From: Salipiger sp. CCB-MM3
GTDB lineage: Bacteria > Pseudomonadota > Alphaproteobacteria > Rhodobacterales > Rhodobacteraceae
DNA length: 64,000 bases
Assembly: GCF_001687105.1 (NCBI RefSeq)
Contig: NZ_CP014596.1
Location: forward strand, 675,501-739,500
Direction: 5' to 3'
Part shown: positions 29,463 to 40,603 of the stretch, one piece after another
Layout of the letters: each line of letters opens with the position of its first letter
Position numbering within the stretch: position 1 is the first letter of the stretch
The notes under the pieces: generated by a model
Seen by the model: only the letters and a program-made list of their open reading frames with translations
Database searches by the model: none
What the model was told of the DNA's origin: nothing
Made by a program: the position numbers and the translations under genes

Positions 29463-30586
29463 TCCATTGGTGCGGAACGGGACTTTCATCCATCCCGGGG
29501 CTGCGGCGGCTGATCGAAGCCGGGCATGACGTCATGGTGTGGAACCGCACCGAGACAAAGGCGCGCGAAGCGGTCGGCGAGCTGACCAACCGCATCCTCG
29601 CCTTCGCGCCCGAAGCGGTCGAGTCGGCGGTGCAGCCGGGCGACGTGATTGTCTCGATGCTGCCCGGGGATTGGCACGTGATGCTGGCCGAGATCGCCAT
29701 CAAGAAGGGCGCGCATTTCGTCTCGTCCTCCTATATCTCGCCGGAAATGAAGGGGCTCGACGCCAAGGCCAAGGAGGCCGGTGTTGCGCTGGTCAATGAG
29801 GTCGGGCTCGACCCGGGCATCGACCATCTGATGGCGCATGATCTTGTGGCCGCCTATCGCGCGTCCGACGCGTTTGATCCGGCCAATGAGATCAGCTTCC
29901 TGAGCTATTGCGGCGGCGTGCCGAAAGAGGCCAACGCCTTCCGCTACAAGTTCTCCTGGGCGCCGGTCGGCGTGCTGAAGGCGCTGCGGTCGCCCTCGCG
30001 CTCGATCCGCCACTTCGAAGAGCTGAACGTGCAGCGCCCGTGGGACGCGCTGTCGCGCTACGACGCGCCGCTCGATCCGCCAGAGAGCTTCGAGGTCTAT
30101 CCCAACCGCGACTCGCTGCCGTTCATCGCGCAGTATGAGTTCGGCGAGGACTGGAAGGTGAAGGACTTCGTGCGCGGCACGCTGCGCCTCAACGGCTGGT
30201 CCGAGGCGTGGAAGGACGTCTTCGCCGAGGTCGAGACCGCCGATGATGCGCGGCTTTCGGCGCTGGCGGGCGAATTGCTGGCCGAGAACAAATACGCCGA
30301 GGGCGAGCCCGACCGGGTGGTGCTTTGCGTTACGCTGAAGGCCGAGAAGGCGGGCGAGACCGTCTGGCACAAGACTTGGGTGATGGACGCCTGGGGCGAC
30401 GCGCGCGGCTCGGCCATGGCGCGGCTGGTGTCGATGCCGGTCTCGTGGGCGATCGAGGCGGTGCTGAACCGCGAGATCAAGCCGGGTGTCTCGGCGGCGC
30501 CCTCGGATCCCAAGCTGGTCACGCGCTGGCTGGGCGGGGTCGAAAGCCTTGCGCAGCGGATGATGCGCGTCGACGAGGCGGGCTGA
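29459..30586 (+). CDS. Saccharopine dehydrogenase (L-glutamate-forming), LYS9-like
   Basis: This 375-residue protein has an N-terminal Rossmann domain (residues 1-100, WCGTGLSSIPGLRRL then VWNRT) and the family's EVGLDPGIDHLMAH motif, followed by the YCGGVPKEANAFRYKFSW region of the saccharopine dehydrogenase C-terminal domain. It oxidises saccharopine to 2-aminoadipate semialdehyde and glutamate, or the reverse. ATG 29459 overlaps the upstream stop (ATGA) and has a strong GGAGGAAC Shine-Dalgarno. The nucleotide-binding Gly motif is unusual (GTGLSS instead of GAGxVG). Confidence 0.9.
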   Translation: MIHWCGTGLSSIPGLRRLIEAGHDVMVWNRTETKAREAVGELTNRILAFAPEAVESAVQPGDVIVSMLPGDWHVMLAEIAIKKGAHFVSSSYISPEMKGLDAKAKEAGVALVNEVGLDPGIDHLMAHDLVAAYRASDAFDPANEISFLSYCGGVPKEANAFRYKFSWAPVGVLKALRSPSRSIRHFEELNVQRPWDALSRYDAPLDPPESFEVYPNRDSLPFIAQYEFGEDWKVKDFVRGTLRLNGWSEAWKDVFAEVETADDARLSALAGELLAENKYAEGEPDRVVLCVTLKAEKAGETVWHKTWVMDAWGDARGSAMARLVSMPVSWAIEAVLNREIKPGVSAAPSDPKLVTRWLGGVESLAQRMMRVDEAG

Positions 30587-30611
30587 GGCAGCGCGGCTCC
30601 GGTCGTTTTCC

Positions 30612-30648
30612 AAACGCGCCCTCGCAGCTTGCTGCGGGGGCGTTTTTC
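30612..30648 (+). terminator. Terminator of the saccharopine operon
   Basis: CGCCCTCGCAGC pairs with GCTGCGGGGGCG through one G-U wobble over a TT turn, followed by TTTTT. It lies 30 bases after the stop codon of the second saccharopine gene. Confidence 0.85.
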
Positions 30649-30672
30649 TAAGCGCCGGGGCGTGGCTGGCGC

Positions 30673-31368
30673 TTACATCCGGCGCGCGCGGGCCAGTTCG
30701 CAGAGCGCGATCAGCAGCAGCGCCGCGGCGGCGATGACGAAGAGCCAGTTGCCGACATATCCAAAGAGCAGCGCCCCCGCGATGCCGCCGAGCGCGAAAC
30801 AGCCCAGCGTCAGCCCGTGCAGCGTGAGTTTCGGCAGTGCCTCGCGTCTTGCCGTTTCGCCGCCGAGCAGCGCGGCCAGTCCGATGCCGATATCTGTGGC
30901 CATGCCCGAGACATGCGTGGTGCGCACGCGGGCGCTTGAGATCATCGTCGTGACGGCGTTCTGCAGGCCCATCACGAAGCTCAGCCCCAAGACAAGCAGG
31001 GGCTCCGATCCGTCGCCGGGCGCATCGATCAGGGCGGCACCGAGAGCCAGGAGCAATGCGGCCTCTGCGGCGATCGCCAGAGCGTAGATCGCACCGATCC
31101 GCCGCCGCGTCCCCCATTGCACGCCGAGCGCGGCAAGCCAGGCGCCGCAGACGAAGGCCGCGGTGAGCGCGGCGAAGGCCAGAGCGGGAAGCAACTCGCC
31201 GTGGGCCAGGTGATCGGCGAGGGCCGAGACGTTGCCGGTCATATTGGCGGTGAAAGAGCCGGCGATCAAAAAGCCCACCGCGTTGAGCGCCCCGGCGATC
31301 GACGACAGCAGCCCCGCGAGGAGCAGGTCCACGCGCCTCGTGCGGTCATCTCCGGTGCGGATCAGCAT
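30673..31368 (-). CDS. YoaK/DUF1275-family membrane protein
   Basis: This 231-residue polytopic inner-membrane protein has the DUF1275 hallmarks: [36 protein letters not shown] and [11 protein letters not shown]. The family's function is unknown. It is minus-strand, converging on the saccharopine terminator, with a GGGGAA Shine-Dalgarno before ATG. Confidence 0.9.
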   Translation of the reverse strand: MLIRTGDDRTRRVDLLLAGLLSSIAGALNAVGFLIAGSFTANMTGNVSALADHLAHGELLPALAFAALTAAFVCGAWLAALGVQWGTRRRIGAIYALAIAAEAALLLALGAALIDAPGDGSEPLLVLGLSFVMGLQNAVTTMISSARVRTTHVSGMATDIGIGLAALLGGETARREALPKLTLHGLTLGCFALGGIAGALLFGYVGNWLFVIAAAALLLIALCELARARRM

Positions 31369-31468
31369 GTCGGTTCCCCGTCGCGGCGCATCCCAATGGC
31401 GCTTGGTGCCGGGGGCGGCAGGCGCAGGGGCGCGGCGTCGGAACTGTTGCGCCGCCGGGCACCCAGCG

Positions 31469-31954
31469 TCAAGCGCTGCGGAGGCTGTCGCGCGCGGCGC
31501 GGCGGGCGCGGACCATGTTGATCTTGCGATATTCTTGCAGCCCGGTGACCTCGCGCCCGACCCAGGTCGGCAGCGTCAGAGGCGTGTCCACCTGCGGCAG
31601 TTCCACCTCGGCGACGATGATCCCCGCCAGAAGGCCGCTGTAGACGTCGACCATCCAGACAAGATCGCCGTGCGGCACGTAGTGGCGGGTCTTCTCGACC
31701 ACCTCGCCATCGCAATGCGAGGCCAGCATCTCTTCGGCGTCTTGCGCCGGGATCGGGTATTCGAACTCATCGCGTGCGAGGCCGACGCGGGCACCTTTGA
31801 TGCACAGCGTGGCGCGGTCGTCATAGAAACGGACCCGTGCCTTGCGCCCGCCCGCGGCCGCGATCAGCCCGTCCCGCAAACGCTCGCTCTTGGTCACCGA
31901 GGCTTTCCAACCCTCATGGGTCACGAGGAACTTGCGTTCGATTTCTTTCGCCAC
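31469..31954 (-). CDS. CYTH domain protein (triphosphate tunnel metalloenzyme family)
   Basis: This 161-residue single CYTH domain starts with the EIERKFLV signature (ExExK) at residues 4-11, with alternating charged residues on beta strands (RKARVRF, CIKGAR, EFEYPIP, VAEVELP) that line the tunnel. Members hydrolyse or transfer triphosphate groups; the bacterial role is mostly unknown. It starts at GTG 31954. Confidence 0.88.
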   Translation of the reverse strand: MAKEIERKFLVTHEGWKASVTKSERLRDGLIAAAGGRKARVRFYDDRATLCIKGARVGLARDEFEYPIPAQDAEEMLASHCDGEVVEKTRHYVPHGDLVWMVDVYSGLLAGIIVAEVELPQVDTPLTLPTWVGREVTGLQEYRKINMVRARRAARDSLRSA

Positions 31955-32099
31955 GCCGGGGGTGCCTTCGATGAATTACTGGGCGGTTTACAAACGATGG
32001 ATTAGCGGCGCTTTTTGGGAAAGGCCACAGACAAAGACGCCGCACCGATGCGGTTGCAAAGTTTTCTGAGTGTTTTCATCTGAATTCCGTCGCGGCACC

Positions 32100-32126
32100 A
32101 AAAAGGCGCGCCTCGATGGGCGCGCC
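32100..32126 (-). terminator. Terminator of the DsbA-like gene
   Basis: On the minus strand GGCGCGCC pairs perfectly with GGCGCGCC over a 6-nt loop and is followed by five T residues. An additional small stem (CCGGG..CCCGG, 32140-32156) lies between it and the stop codon. Confidence 0.85.
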
Positions 32127-32159
32127 TCACGTTGCTTTGCCGGGTTGTTTTCCCGGTGG

Positions 32160-32849
32160 TTACTGCGCCGCTTCATAGTGCTCGTCGAGCACTTCGGCGA
32201 AGTCATCATAGGACATGTTCGAGTAGGGCTTGCCGTCGATGATGAACGAAGGCGTCGCCGAGATATCGTCGCGCGTGGCGTTTTCCTGATACCATTCGAC
32301 CAGCGCCTTGAGCTTGGCGCCGTCGTTCATGCAGGCGTCGAGCTTGTCCTTGCCGATGCCAGCCATCAGGCCGATCTTGCGCAGCTCGTCGGCGATGCCC
32401 TGATCCGAGCCCGCTTTGACCCACGAAGATTGCGTCTCATAGATCATGTCGGAGATGCCAAAGAACTTCTCGGGGCCGCCGCAGCGTGCGACCATGGCCG
32501 CCCACATGCCGTATTTGTCGAAATAGACATCGCGGTACACCAGTTTGACCTTGCCGGTCTTGATGTAGTTCTCTTCGATCTGCGGCAGCACCTCGTTCGA
32601 GAAGCGCGCGCAATGCGGGCAGGTGAAGGAGGCGTATTCGACGATCTCGACGGGGGCGTCGGCATCGCCCTTCACCATCTCGATGATCTCGGGCGCTTCA
32701 TCGGAGCTGGCCTCGCTGCTTGCCTCCTGTGCAGCGGCCGCGCCGGGCAGGGCGATCCCCGTGGGCGTGACGCGGGGCGCCTCGAGCAGCCAGCCGCCAC
32801 CAAGGGCGAAGGCGGTCGCAAGCGCGGCGACGGGAAGAATGCGGGTCAT
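32160..32849 (-). CDS. DsbA-family thiol:disulfide oxidoreductase
   Basis: This 229-residue exported thioredoxin-fold protein has an N-terminal signal or anchor helix (residues 3-22), a low-complexity Glu/Ser linker (about 42-55) and the active site CPHC at residues 77-80, with the cis-Pro loop SATPSFIIDG. It probably forms or isomerises disulfides of periplasmic proteins. An additional Cys pair (RCGG and DACMND) may form a structural disulfide. It lies next to the DUF721 and mutY genes, a neighbourhood I associate with Rhodobacteraceae. Confidence 0.9.
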   Translation of the reverse strand: MTRILPVAALATAFALGGGWLLEAPRVTPTGIALPGAAAAQEASSEASSDEAPEIIEMVKGDADAPVEIVEYASFTCPHCARFSNEVLPQIEENYIKTGKVKLVYRDVYFDKYGMWAAMVARCGGPEKFFGISDMIYETQSSWVKAGSDQGIADELRKIGLMAGIGKDKLDACMNDGAKLKALVEWYQENATRDDISATPSFIIDGKPYSNMSYDDFAEVLDEHYEAAQ

Positions 32850-32885
32850 GTAAGGTCCTCTTGTGGTTGCCTTGTCACGGCGTGT

Positions 32886-33392
32886 TCAGCGCCGCGATTT
32901 CGAAATGACGTTGCCAGCCAGACGCTCCAGCGCCTGCCGCAGCCCGTCGTCGTGAATGTCTCCGGCCACCTGATGGGCCTCGGCTTTGATCTCGGGAGAG
33001 GGCTCTGGCTTATCAACCTTTTGCGCGTGACCAAAGGCGACGCGGCCCTCGGCAAAGCCGGTGCTGGCGGTCTGGGTGATGCGGATGCGGGCGATGGCAT
33101 TGTAGCCGTAGAGCGCGTTGACCTTGTCGCGCAGCTGCTCTTTCTGCATCTCCAGCAGCGGCGCGTTGGCACCGGTCGTCAGCAGCGTCAGCGTCGCGCC
33201 AAAGGCCTTGCGGCCATAGCTCACCTCGACCGGGCGAGCGATGGCGGCCACATCGGCGCCGACGATCTCTTCCCAATGGGTCAGCAGGCGCGACTGCGCA
33301 AAGCCGCGGCTCTCGCTCGCCTTGCGGATCTGCGCGTTCAGCAGCCCCGATGTCTTGGCGAAGCCATATGTGGTGGTGTTGCGCCGTGCCAT
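32886..33392 (-). CDS. DUF721/DciA-type protein
   Basis: This 168-residue protein has the DUF721 core (residues about 25-115, SRLLTHWEEIVGADVAAIA then a beta-rich TLTLLTTGANAPLLEMQKE segment). In bacteria lacking DnaC this family (DciA) loads or assists the replicative helicase DnaB. The C-terminal tail (about 120-168) is charged and variable. It is divergent from mutY with about 95 bp between starts. Confidence 0.82.
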   Translation of the reverse strand: MARRNTTTYGFAKTSGLLNAQIRKASESRGFAQSRLLTHWEEIVGADVAAIARPVEVSYGRKAFGATLTLLTTGANAPLLEMQKEQLRDKVNALYGYNAIARIRITQTASTGFAEGRVAFGHAQKVDKPEPSPEIKAEAHQVAGDIHDDGLRQALERLAGNVISKSRR

Positions 33393-33487
33393 CTTGAATC
33401 CCTCTCTGCGGACCTATTCTAGTGACCCCGCATTCACGTGCCAGCAAGGAATCGCTTTTGTCGTCGATGATCAAGGGAATGTCAGCC

Positions 33488-34534
33488 ATGCGTGACAGCG
33501 CGCGGGCCGAAGATCTGCTCACCTGGTATGACCGCCACGCGCGCGAGTTGCCGTGGCGGGTGAGCCCTGCCGCGCATGCGGCAGGCGTGCGGCCCGATCC
33601 CTACCGCGTGTGGATGTCCGAGATCATGCTGCAGCAAACCACTGTGGCGGCGGTGAAAAGCTATTTCGAAACATTTACATCGCGCTGGCCGATGGTCAGC
33701 GATCTTGCTGCTGCCGAGGATGCCGACGTGATGGCGGCATGGGCTGGGCTGGGCTATTACGCCCGCGCCCGCAACCTGCTGAAGTGCGCGCGGGTGGTGG
33801 CGGATCAGCATGGCGGCGTCTTTCCGCAAAGCCTCGACGGGCTGCGCGCGCTGCCCGGTGTCGGGCCCTATACCGCCGCGGCGGTGGCGGCGATCGCTTT
33901 TGATCTGCCCGAGACGGTGGTGGACGGCAACGTCGAGCGGGTCATGGCGCGGCTGCACGACGAGCATATGCCGCTGCCGCAGTCGAAGCCGGTGCTGACG
34001 GAATATGCCGCTGCGCTGACGCCGCAGCAGCGGCCCGGCGACTATGCGCAGGCGGTGATGGACCTTGGTGCCACCATCTGCACGCCGCGCAACCCGGCCT
34101 GCGGCCTCTGCCCGTGGCGCACCGCCTGCGCCGCATGGGATCACGGCACGCAGGCAGAGCTGCCGAAAAAGGCCCCCAAGAAGCGCAAGCCGACGCGCCA
34201 CGGCATCGCCTATCTGGTGAAGCGGGTGGATGGCGCGTGGCTGCTGGAGCGCCGCCCCGACAGCGGGCTTTTGGGCGGGATGCTGGGCTGGCCGGGCTCG
34301 GATTGGGGCGAGGAGGCACCCGCCGACGCGCCGCCGATCCGCGCCGAGTGGAAGACGCTCAACGCCGAGGCGCGTCACACCTTCACCCATTTCCACCTGC
34401 GCCTGACGGTAAAGACCGCGCTGGTGCCGATGGAGCGCCAGCCCGAGCGCGGGGCCTTCGTCGAGGCGGAGGTGTTTGACCCCGAAGACCTGCCCACGGT
34501 GATGCGCAAGGCCTTCGCCCTGACCTCCAATTGA
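33488..34534 (+). CDS. mutY: A/G-specific adenine glycosylase
   Basis: This 348-residue base-excision enzyme removes A opposite 8-oxoG. The catalytic Glu45 lies in SEIMLQQT, the HhH motif is LPGVGPYTAA (122-131), the catalytic Asp146 is in VDGNVERV, and the 4Fe-4S cluster ligands are Cys198, Cys205, Cys208 and Cys214 (C-x6-C-x2-C-x5-C). A C-terminal MutT-like domain (about 230-345) recognises 8-oxoG. ATG 33488 fits an AAGGGA Shine-Dalgarno at 33473-33478; in-frame ATGs at 33467 and 33479 are alternatives. Confidence 0.95.
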   Translation: MRDSARAEDLLTWYDRHARELPWRVSPAAHAAGVRPDPYRVWMSEIMLQQTTVAAVKSYFETFTSRWPMVSDLAAAEDADVMAAWAGLGYYARARNLLKCARVVADQHGGVFPQSLDGLRALPGVGPYTAAAVAAIAFDLPETVVDGNVERVMARLHDEHMPLPQSKPVLTEYAAALTPQQRPGDYAQAVMDLGATICTPRNPACGLCPWRTACAAWDHGTQAELPKKAPKKRKPTRHGIAYLVKRVDGAWLLERRPDSGLLGGMLGWPGSDWGEEAPADAPPIRAEWKTLNAEARHTFTHFHLRLTVKTALVPMERQPERGAFVEAEVFDPEDLPTVMRKAFALTSN

Positions 34535-34714
34535 CCCCGACCTCTGTCTGAGGCTGCCCTTTGGCTGAGGCTGTGCGGCAACGTCACGCCGCCCCGGCCC
34601 TTGGGTCGCATTGACCGGAGCCGCCGGATCGGGACAAGCTGCGGCGCAAGACCCTCAGCACGCGACCTGCGCCAGCCAGAGGCGATGTTTGGGGCAGACG
34701 TTGGGGACGAGTGC

Positions 34715-35857
34715 ATGATCGCTGCAGAGAAATTCGCGCGCTGGACGGCCGCCGCGCCGTTCTGGCTGGTCTATATCCTGCCTGTTCTGGTCTGGCTGGG
34801 CGCGCTGAACGGCGGGCTTTGGGTGCTGCTGCCGCCCTTGGCCACATGGTATCTCTTCTCGGCGCTGGATGCGGCGCTGGGGCTGAACACCGAGAACGCC
34901 GATCCGCAGACCGAAGAGCGGGCGCTGCTTTGGTACCGCGCCGGCGTGATGCTCTGGGCGCCGGTGCAATTCGTCACGTTGTTTGCGCTGATCTGGTACG
35001 TCTCGGGCAACGACGCGCTGACCACCTTGGAGAAATTCGGCGTCTTCTTCGGCACCGGGGTGATGACCGGCACGGTGGGGATCGTCTACTCGCATGAGCT
35101 TTTGCACCAGCGCAACAACCTCGAGCGGCGGCTCGGGGACTGGCTGCTGGCCATGGTGCTTTATTCGCATTTCCGCTCGGAGCACCTGTTGGTGCATCAC
35201 GTCTGGGTCGGCACGCCGCGCGATCCGGTCACCGCGCGCTACAACGAGGGCTTTCACCGCTACTACCCGCGGGTGCTGCGCGAATGCCCGGTTTCGGCCT
35301 TCCGCGCCGAGAAGAAACTGCTGGCCCGCCGCGGCCTGCCGTGGTGGCACCGGCGCAACCCGTTCTGGCTCTATCTCGGGCTGCAGCTTGCCATGCTAGC
35401 GCTGGCGCTGATCGTCGGCGGTTGGGGCGGGCTGGCGCTGTTCCTCGTGCAGGCGGGCGTGGCGATCTGGCAGCTGGAGCTGACCAATTACGTCGAGCAT
35501 TACGCGCTGACCCGCGAGTACCTCGGGGGCGGGCGCTACGAGCACGTGAAGCCGCACCATTCGTGGAACTCGGCGCATACGGCGACCAACTGGCTGCTGA
35601 TCAACCTGCAGCGCCACTCGGACCACCACTACAAGCCCGACCGGCGCTTTCCGTTGCTGCAGAACTACGCCGAGACCGAGGCGCCGCAGCTGCCCTACGG
35701 CTATCCGGTGATGACCATGGCGGCGATGGTGCCTCCGGTCTGGCGGCGGGTGATGAACCCCAAAGTAAAGGCGTGGCGGCGGCAATGGTATCCGCAGATC
35801 GAGGATTGGTCGGACTACAACAAGGCGCGCACGCCCTTGCCGAAAGGTTCGGCCTGA
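34715..35857 (+). CDS. alkB: AlkB-type alkane 1-monooxygenase (membrane di-iron hydroxylase)
   Basis: This 380-residue integral membrane protein has the AlkB His boxes: HELLH (127-131), EHLLVHH (156-162), NYVEHY (258-263) and LQRHSDHH (298-305), with about six helices. It hydroxylates terminal carbons of medium-chain alkanes or related substrates using electrons from rubredoxin. No rubredoxin or rubredoxin reductase gene is adjacent, so partners must be elsewhere. The usual NYxEHYGL motif reads NYVEHYAL. ATG 34715 follows a GGGGAC Shine-Dalgarno; an in-frame ATG at 34685 is possible. Related xylene monooxygenases cannot be fully excluded. Confidence 0.88.
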   Translation: MIAAEKFARWTAAAPFWLVYILPVLVWLGALNGGLWVLLPPLATWYLFSALDAALGLNTENADPQTEERALLWYRAGVMLWAPVQFVTLFALIWYVSGNDALTTLEKFGVFFGTGVMTGTVGIVYSHELLHQRNNLERRLGDWLLAMVLYSHFRSEHLLVHHVWVGTPRDPVTARYNEGFHRYYPRVLRECPVSAFRAEKKLLARRGLPWWHRRNPFWLYLGLQLAMLALALIVGGWGGLALFLVQAGVAIWQLELTNYVEHYALTREYLGGGRYEHVKPHHSWNSAHTATNWLLINLQRHSDHHYKPDRRFPLLQNYAETEAPQLPYGYPVMTMAAMVPPVWRRVMNPKVKAWRRQWYPQIEDWSDYNKARTPLPKGSA

Positions 35858-35873
35858 CCGGGTTGTAGCGCCG

Positions 35874-35927
35874 CCGGGGGTTTCACACCCCCGGACCCCC
35901 GTGGGATATTTTTCTCTAGACGAAGGG
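35874..35927 (+). repeat. Intergenic composite repeat, copy b
   Basis: A perfect hairpin CCGGGGG-TTTCACA-CCCCCGG (35874-35894) precedes GACCCCCGTGGGATATTTTT and the tail CTCTAGACGAAGG. It lies between alkB and cdd and may also terminate alkB. Confidence 0.65.
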
Positions 35928-36003
35928 GGCGGGCAGGCGCGGGGATTGCAATCGCTCCGGGCGGCCCGCAACATGGGCGGCGAAAGACCACAAGAGGTGC
36001 GAT

Positions 36004-36396
36004 ATGTCGCTCGAGAAAGCCGCCCGCGCGGTGCGTGAAAACGCCTATGTTCCCTATTCGAAATTCAAGGTGGGGGCGGCGATGCTGGCACCCTCGGGGA
36101 AAATCTACGCCGGCTGCAACGTCGAGAATGTCGCCTATCCCGAGGGCACCTGCGCCGAGGCCGGGGCGATCGCGGCCATGGTCGCGGCGGGCGAGACGGA
36201 GATCGTCGAGGCCTATGTCATCGCCGATTGCGAACACCCGCTGCCGCCCTGTGGCGGCTGCCGGCAGAAACTGGCCGAGTTTGGCAAGACCCACGCCAAG
36301 GTGACGCTGGCCACCACCGATGGCGCAACGCTGGAGACCACCGTGGGTGAACTGCTGCCCGGCGCCTTCGGCACGGGGCATATGGACCGCGCCTGA
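36004..36396 (+). CDS. cdd: Cytidine deaminase
   Basis: This 130-residue short-type cytidine deaminase has the zinc site TCAE (Cys50, Glu52) and PPCGGC (Cys83, Cys86). It converts (deoxy)cytidine to (deoxy)uridine. It is the first gene of a five-gene nucleoside-salvage operon, with an AGAGGTG Shine-Dalgarno and a one-base overlap with deoA. Confidence 0.95.
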   Translation: MSLEKAARAVRENAYVPYSKFKVGAAMLAPSGKIYAGCNVENVAYPEGTCAEAGAIAAMVAAGETEIVEAYVIADCEHPLPPCGGCRQKLAEFGKTHAKVTLATTDGATLETTVGELLPGAFGTGHMDRA

Positions 36397-37684
36397 TGGA
36401 CGCGCGGACGGTCATCGCGGCACTGCGACGCGGAGAAGAGCCCTCTGGCGCAGCGCTGCGCTGGTTCGCCGAAGGGCTGGCGAGCGGCGCGGTGAGCGAT
36501 GCGCAGGCCGGGGCCTTTGCCATGGGGGTCTGCCTGCGCGGGCTGTCGGAGGAGGCGCGCGCGGCGCTGACGCTGGCGATGCGCGACAGCGGCCATGTGC
36601 TGCGCTGGGATCTGCCGGGGCCGGTGCTCGACAAGCATTCCACCGGCGGCGTGGGCGATTGCGTCAGCCTCGTGCTGGCGCCGATTCTGGCGGCCTGCGG
36701 GGTCTATGTGCCGATGATCTCGGGGCGTGGGCTGGGCCATACCGGCGGCACGCTCGACAAGCTCGAGGCGATCCCCGGCTATGACACCGCGCCTTCGGAG
36801 GAGCGGCTGCGCGGGGTGCTGCGCGAGGCCGGCTGCGCCATCGTCTCGGCCTCGGAAGGCATCGCGCCCGCCGACAAGCGGCTCTACGCCATCCGCGACG
36901 TGAGCGCGACGGTGGAGAGCCTCGATCTCATCACCGCCTCGATCCTGTCGAAGAAGCTGGCGGCGGGGCTCGAGGGCTTGGTGCTCGACGTGAAAGTCGG
37001 TTCGGGCGCCTTCATGAAGACCATGGAGGAGGCGCGGGCGCTGGCACGCTCACTGGTCGGCACCGCGAATGCGGCGGGTTGCCCGACCACGGCGCTGATC
37101 ACCGATATGGATCAGCCACTGGCCGATGCGCTTGGCAATGCGCTGGAAGTGCGCTGCGTCATGCAGGTGCTGACCGAGGGCGCGGGCGGGCCGCTGCTCG
37201 ATCTGTCGGTGGCGCTGGGGGCCGAGCTCTTGGCCAGCGCCGGGATCGAGGGCGGCGCGGCGCGCCTGCGCGAGACCGTAACGAGCGGCGCGGCGGCAGA
37301 GCGCTTTGGGCGCATGATCGCGGGGCTGGGCGGGCCTTCGGATTTTGTCGAGCACTGGCGCGATCTGCTTCCGGCAGCGCCGGTGGTGCTGGATGTGCCC
37401 GCGCCCGAGACGGGCCATGTTGCGGCGATGGATGGTGAGGCGCTGGGGCTTGCCGTGGTGCATCTTGGCGGTGGGCGCGAGGTTGAGACGGACCGCGTCG
37501 ATCCCGCCGTCGGCCTGTCGGATGTGCTGCGGCTCGGCCAGCGGGTCGAGACGGGGCAGCCCTTGGCGCGGGTCCATGCCGCCAGCCGCGCGGCGGCAGA
37601 GGCGGCGGCTGCGGCGGTGACGGCGGCGATCCGTCTTGGCGATGCGCCGGACGTGGCGCCTATGGTGCGGGAAAGGATCGCCTG

Positions 37685-37685
<1 letters not shown>
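36396..37685 (+). CDS. deoA: Thymidine phosphorylase
   Basis: This 429-residue enzyme is close to the usual length of about 440. It carries KHSTGGVGD for phosphate binding and the family signature SGRGLGHTGGTLDKLE. It cleaves thymidine or deoxyuridine to base and deoxyribose-1-phosphate, which DeoB then uses. The TGATG overlap with cdd and the overlap with deoB show translational coupling. Confidence 0.95.
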
Positions 37686-38886
<1,201 letters not shown>

Positions 38887-38890
<4 letters not shown>

Positions 38891-39909
38891 GAGACCCCAG
38901 AGACCACGACGAGGAGAGCCTGCACCGGATCAAGGCGCTGCCGAAGGTGGAGTTGCACCTGCATATCGAGGGCGCCGCGCCGCCAGCCTTCATCCGCGGG
39001 CTGGCGCAGGAAAAGAAGGTGCGCCTCGACGGGGTCTTTGCCGAGGATGGCACCTATGAGTACCGCGACTTCGTGCATTTCCTGCAGACCTATGAGGCCG
39101 CGACCTCGGTGCTCCGATCGCCCGAGGATTACGCCCGGCTGACCCGCGCCGTGCTAGAGGAATGCGCGCAGAACGGGGTGATCTACGCCGAGACCTTCAT
39201 CTCGCCCGACTTTTGCGGCGGCGGCGATCTGGGCGCATGGCGCGAGTATCTGCACGCCATGCAGGAAGCGGCGGATGCAGCCGAGCGCGACATGGGCATC
39301 ACCCTGCGCGGCATCGTCACCTGCGTGCGCCACTTCGGGCCGGAGGTTGCCAAGAAATCCGCGCTCTGCGCGGCCGAGACGGCGGGCGAGTGGATCACCG
39401 GCTTTGGCATGGGCGGCGACGAGAACAAAGGCGAGCAGCGCGACTTTGCCTATAGTTTCGACATGGCGCGCGAGGCGGGGCTGCGGCTCACCACCCACGC
39501 GGGCGAATGGCGCGGCCCGCAAGAGGTGCGCAACGCCATCGAGCATCTTGGGGTCGAGCGCATCGGCCATGGGGTGCGCGCCATCGAGGATCTGGCGCTG
39601 GTCGATTTGATCGCCGAAAAGGGCATCACGCTGGAGGTCTGCCCGGGCTCGAACGTCCAGCTTGGCGTTTACCCCAAGCTCTCGGCGCATCCGATCCAGA
39701 AGCTGCGCGCGCGCGGCGCCAAGGTGACCATTTCCACCGACGATCCACCCTTTTTTCATTCCACCATGGTGCAGGAGTATGAAAACCTTGCACGCACCTT
39801 CGGTTGGGAGGAAGAGGACTTCACCGAGATTGCCAAGACCTCTGCCAATGCGGCCTTCTGCTCGGCCGACACGCGCGAGGCGCTGCTGAAAAGACTGGAG
39901 AGCGCATGA
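38887..39909 (+). CDS. add: Adenosine deaminase
   Basis: This 340-residue zinc hydrolase has HLHIEG (metal His pair), a TTHAGEWRG loop, RIGHGVRA and STDDPPFF motifs in the standard order. It deaminates (deoxy)adenosine to (deoxy)inosine. Translation starts at TTG 38887, overlapping the deoB stop, with a strong GGAAGGAG Shine-Dalgarno at 38873-38880. The rare start codon in the middle of a coupled operon may set a lower level for this subunit. Confidence 0.93.
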
Positions 39910-40535
39910 AACACCTGACCGTTGTCGATCACCCGCTGGTGCAGCACAAACTGACCCTGATGCGCGAGAAGGATACGTCGACCGCCTCTTTCCGCCAGCT
40001 GCTGCGCGAGATTTCCCTGCTGCTGGCCTATGAGGTCACCCGCGAGCTGCCAGTGACCACCAAGCAGATCGAAACCCCGATGTGCGAGATGGCCGCCCCC
40101 ACGATCGAGGGCAAGAAACTGGCGCTGGTGTCGATCCTGCGCGCCGGCAACGGCCTGCTCGACGGCATTCTCGAGCTGATCCCTGCGGCCCGCGTCGGCT
40201 TTGTCGGGCTCTACCGCGACGAGGAAACGCTCGAGCCGGTGCAATATTACTTCAAGGTGCCCAAGAACCTCGAAGACCGCACGGTGATCGCCGTCGATCC
40301 GATGCTGGCCACGGGCAATTCCTCGGTCGCCGCGATCGACCTTTTGAAGCAGGCGGGTGCCAAGAATGTCATCTTCCTGTGCCTTCTGGCCTCGCCCGAA
40401 GGCGTCAAGCGGATGGAAGAGGCGCATCCCGATGTGCCGATCATCACCGCGGCCTTGGACGAGAAGCTCAACGAGAAGGGCTATATCGTTCCGGGACTAG
40501 GGGATGCGGGCGATCGCATGTTCGGCACAAAATAA
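39906..40535 (+). CDS. upp: Uracil phosphoribosyltransferase
   Basis: This 209-residue enzyme has the PRPP-binding [10 protein letters not shown] loop and the uracil-binding [17 protein letters not shown] end. It makes UMP from uracil released by the upstream salvage steps. ATG 39906 overlaps the add stop (ATGA). It is the last gene of the cdd-deoA-deoB-add-upp operon. Confidence 0.96.
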   Translation: MKHLTVVDHPLVQHKLTLMREKDTSTASFRQLLREISLLLAYEVTRELPVTTKQIETPMCEMAAPTIEGKKLALVSILRAGNGLLDGILELIPAARVGFVGLYRDEETLEPVQYYFKVPKNLEDRTVIAVDPMLATGNSSVAAIDLLKQAGAKNVIFLCLLASPEGVKRMEEAHPDVPIITAALDEKLNEKGYIVPGLGDAGDRMFGTK

Positions 40536-40537
40536 GC

Positions 40538-40583
40538 CCTCTCAACGCTTTACAGCTTTGGGGGCTTCATGCAAAGCTGAGGG
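40538..40583 (+). terminator. Hairpin after upp
   Basis: A perfect 8-bp stem CAGCTTTG (40553-40560) with CAAAGCTG (40572-40579) lies inside a weaker outer CCCTC/GAGGG pairing. There is no T-run, so it may be an RNA-processing or Rho-linked end rather than an intrinsic terminator. Confidence 0.45.
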
Positions 40584-40603
40584 GGTAGTTTCCGGGGGAC
40601 GAC

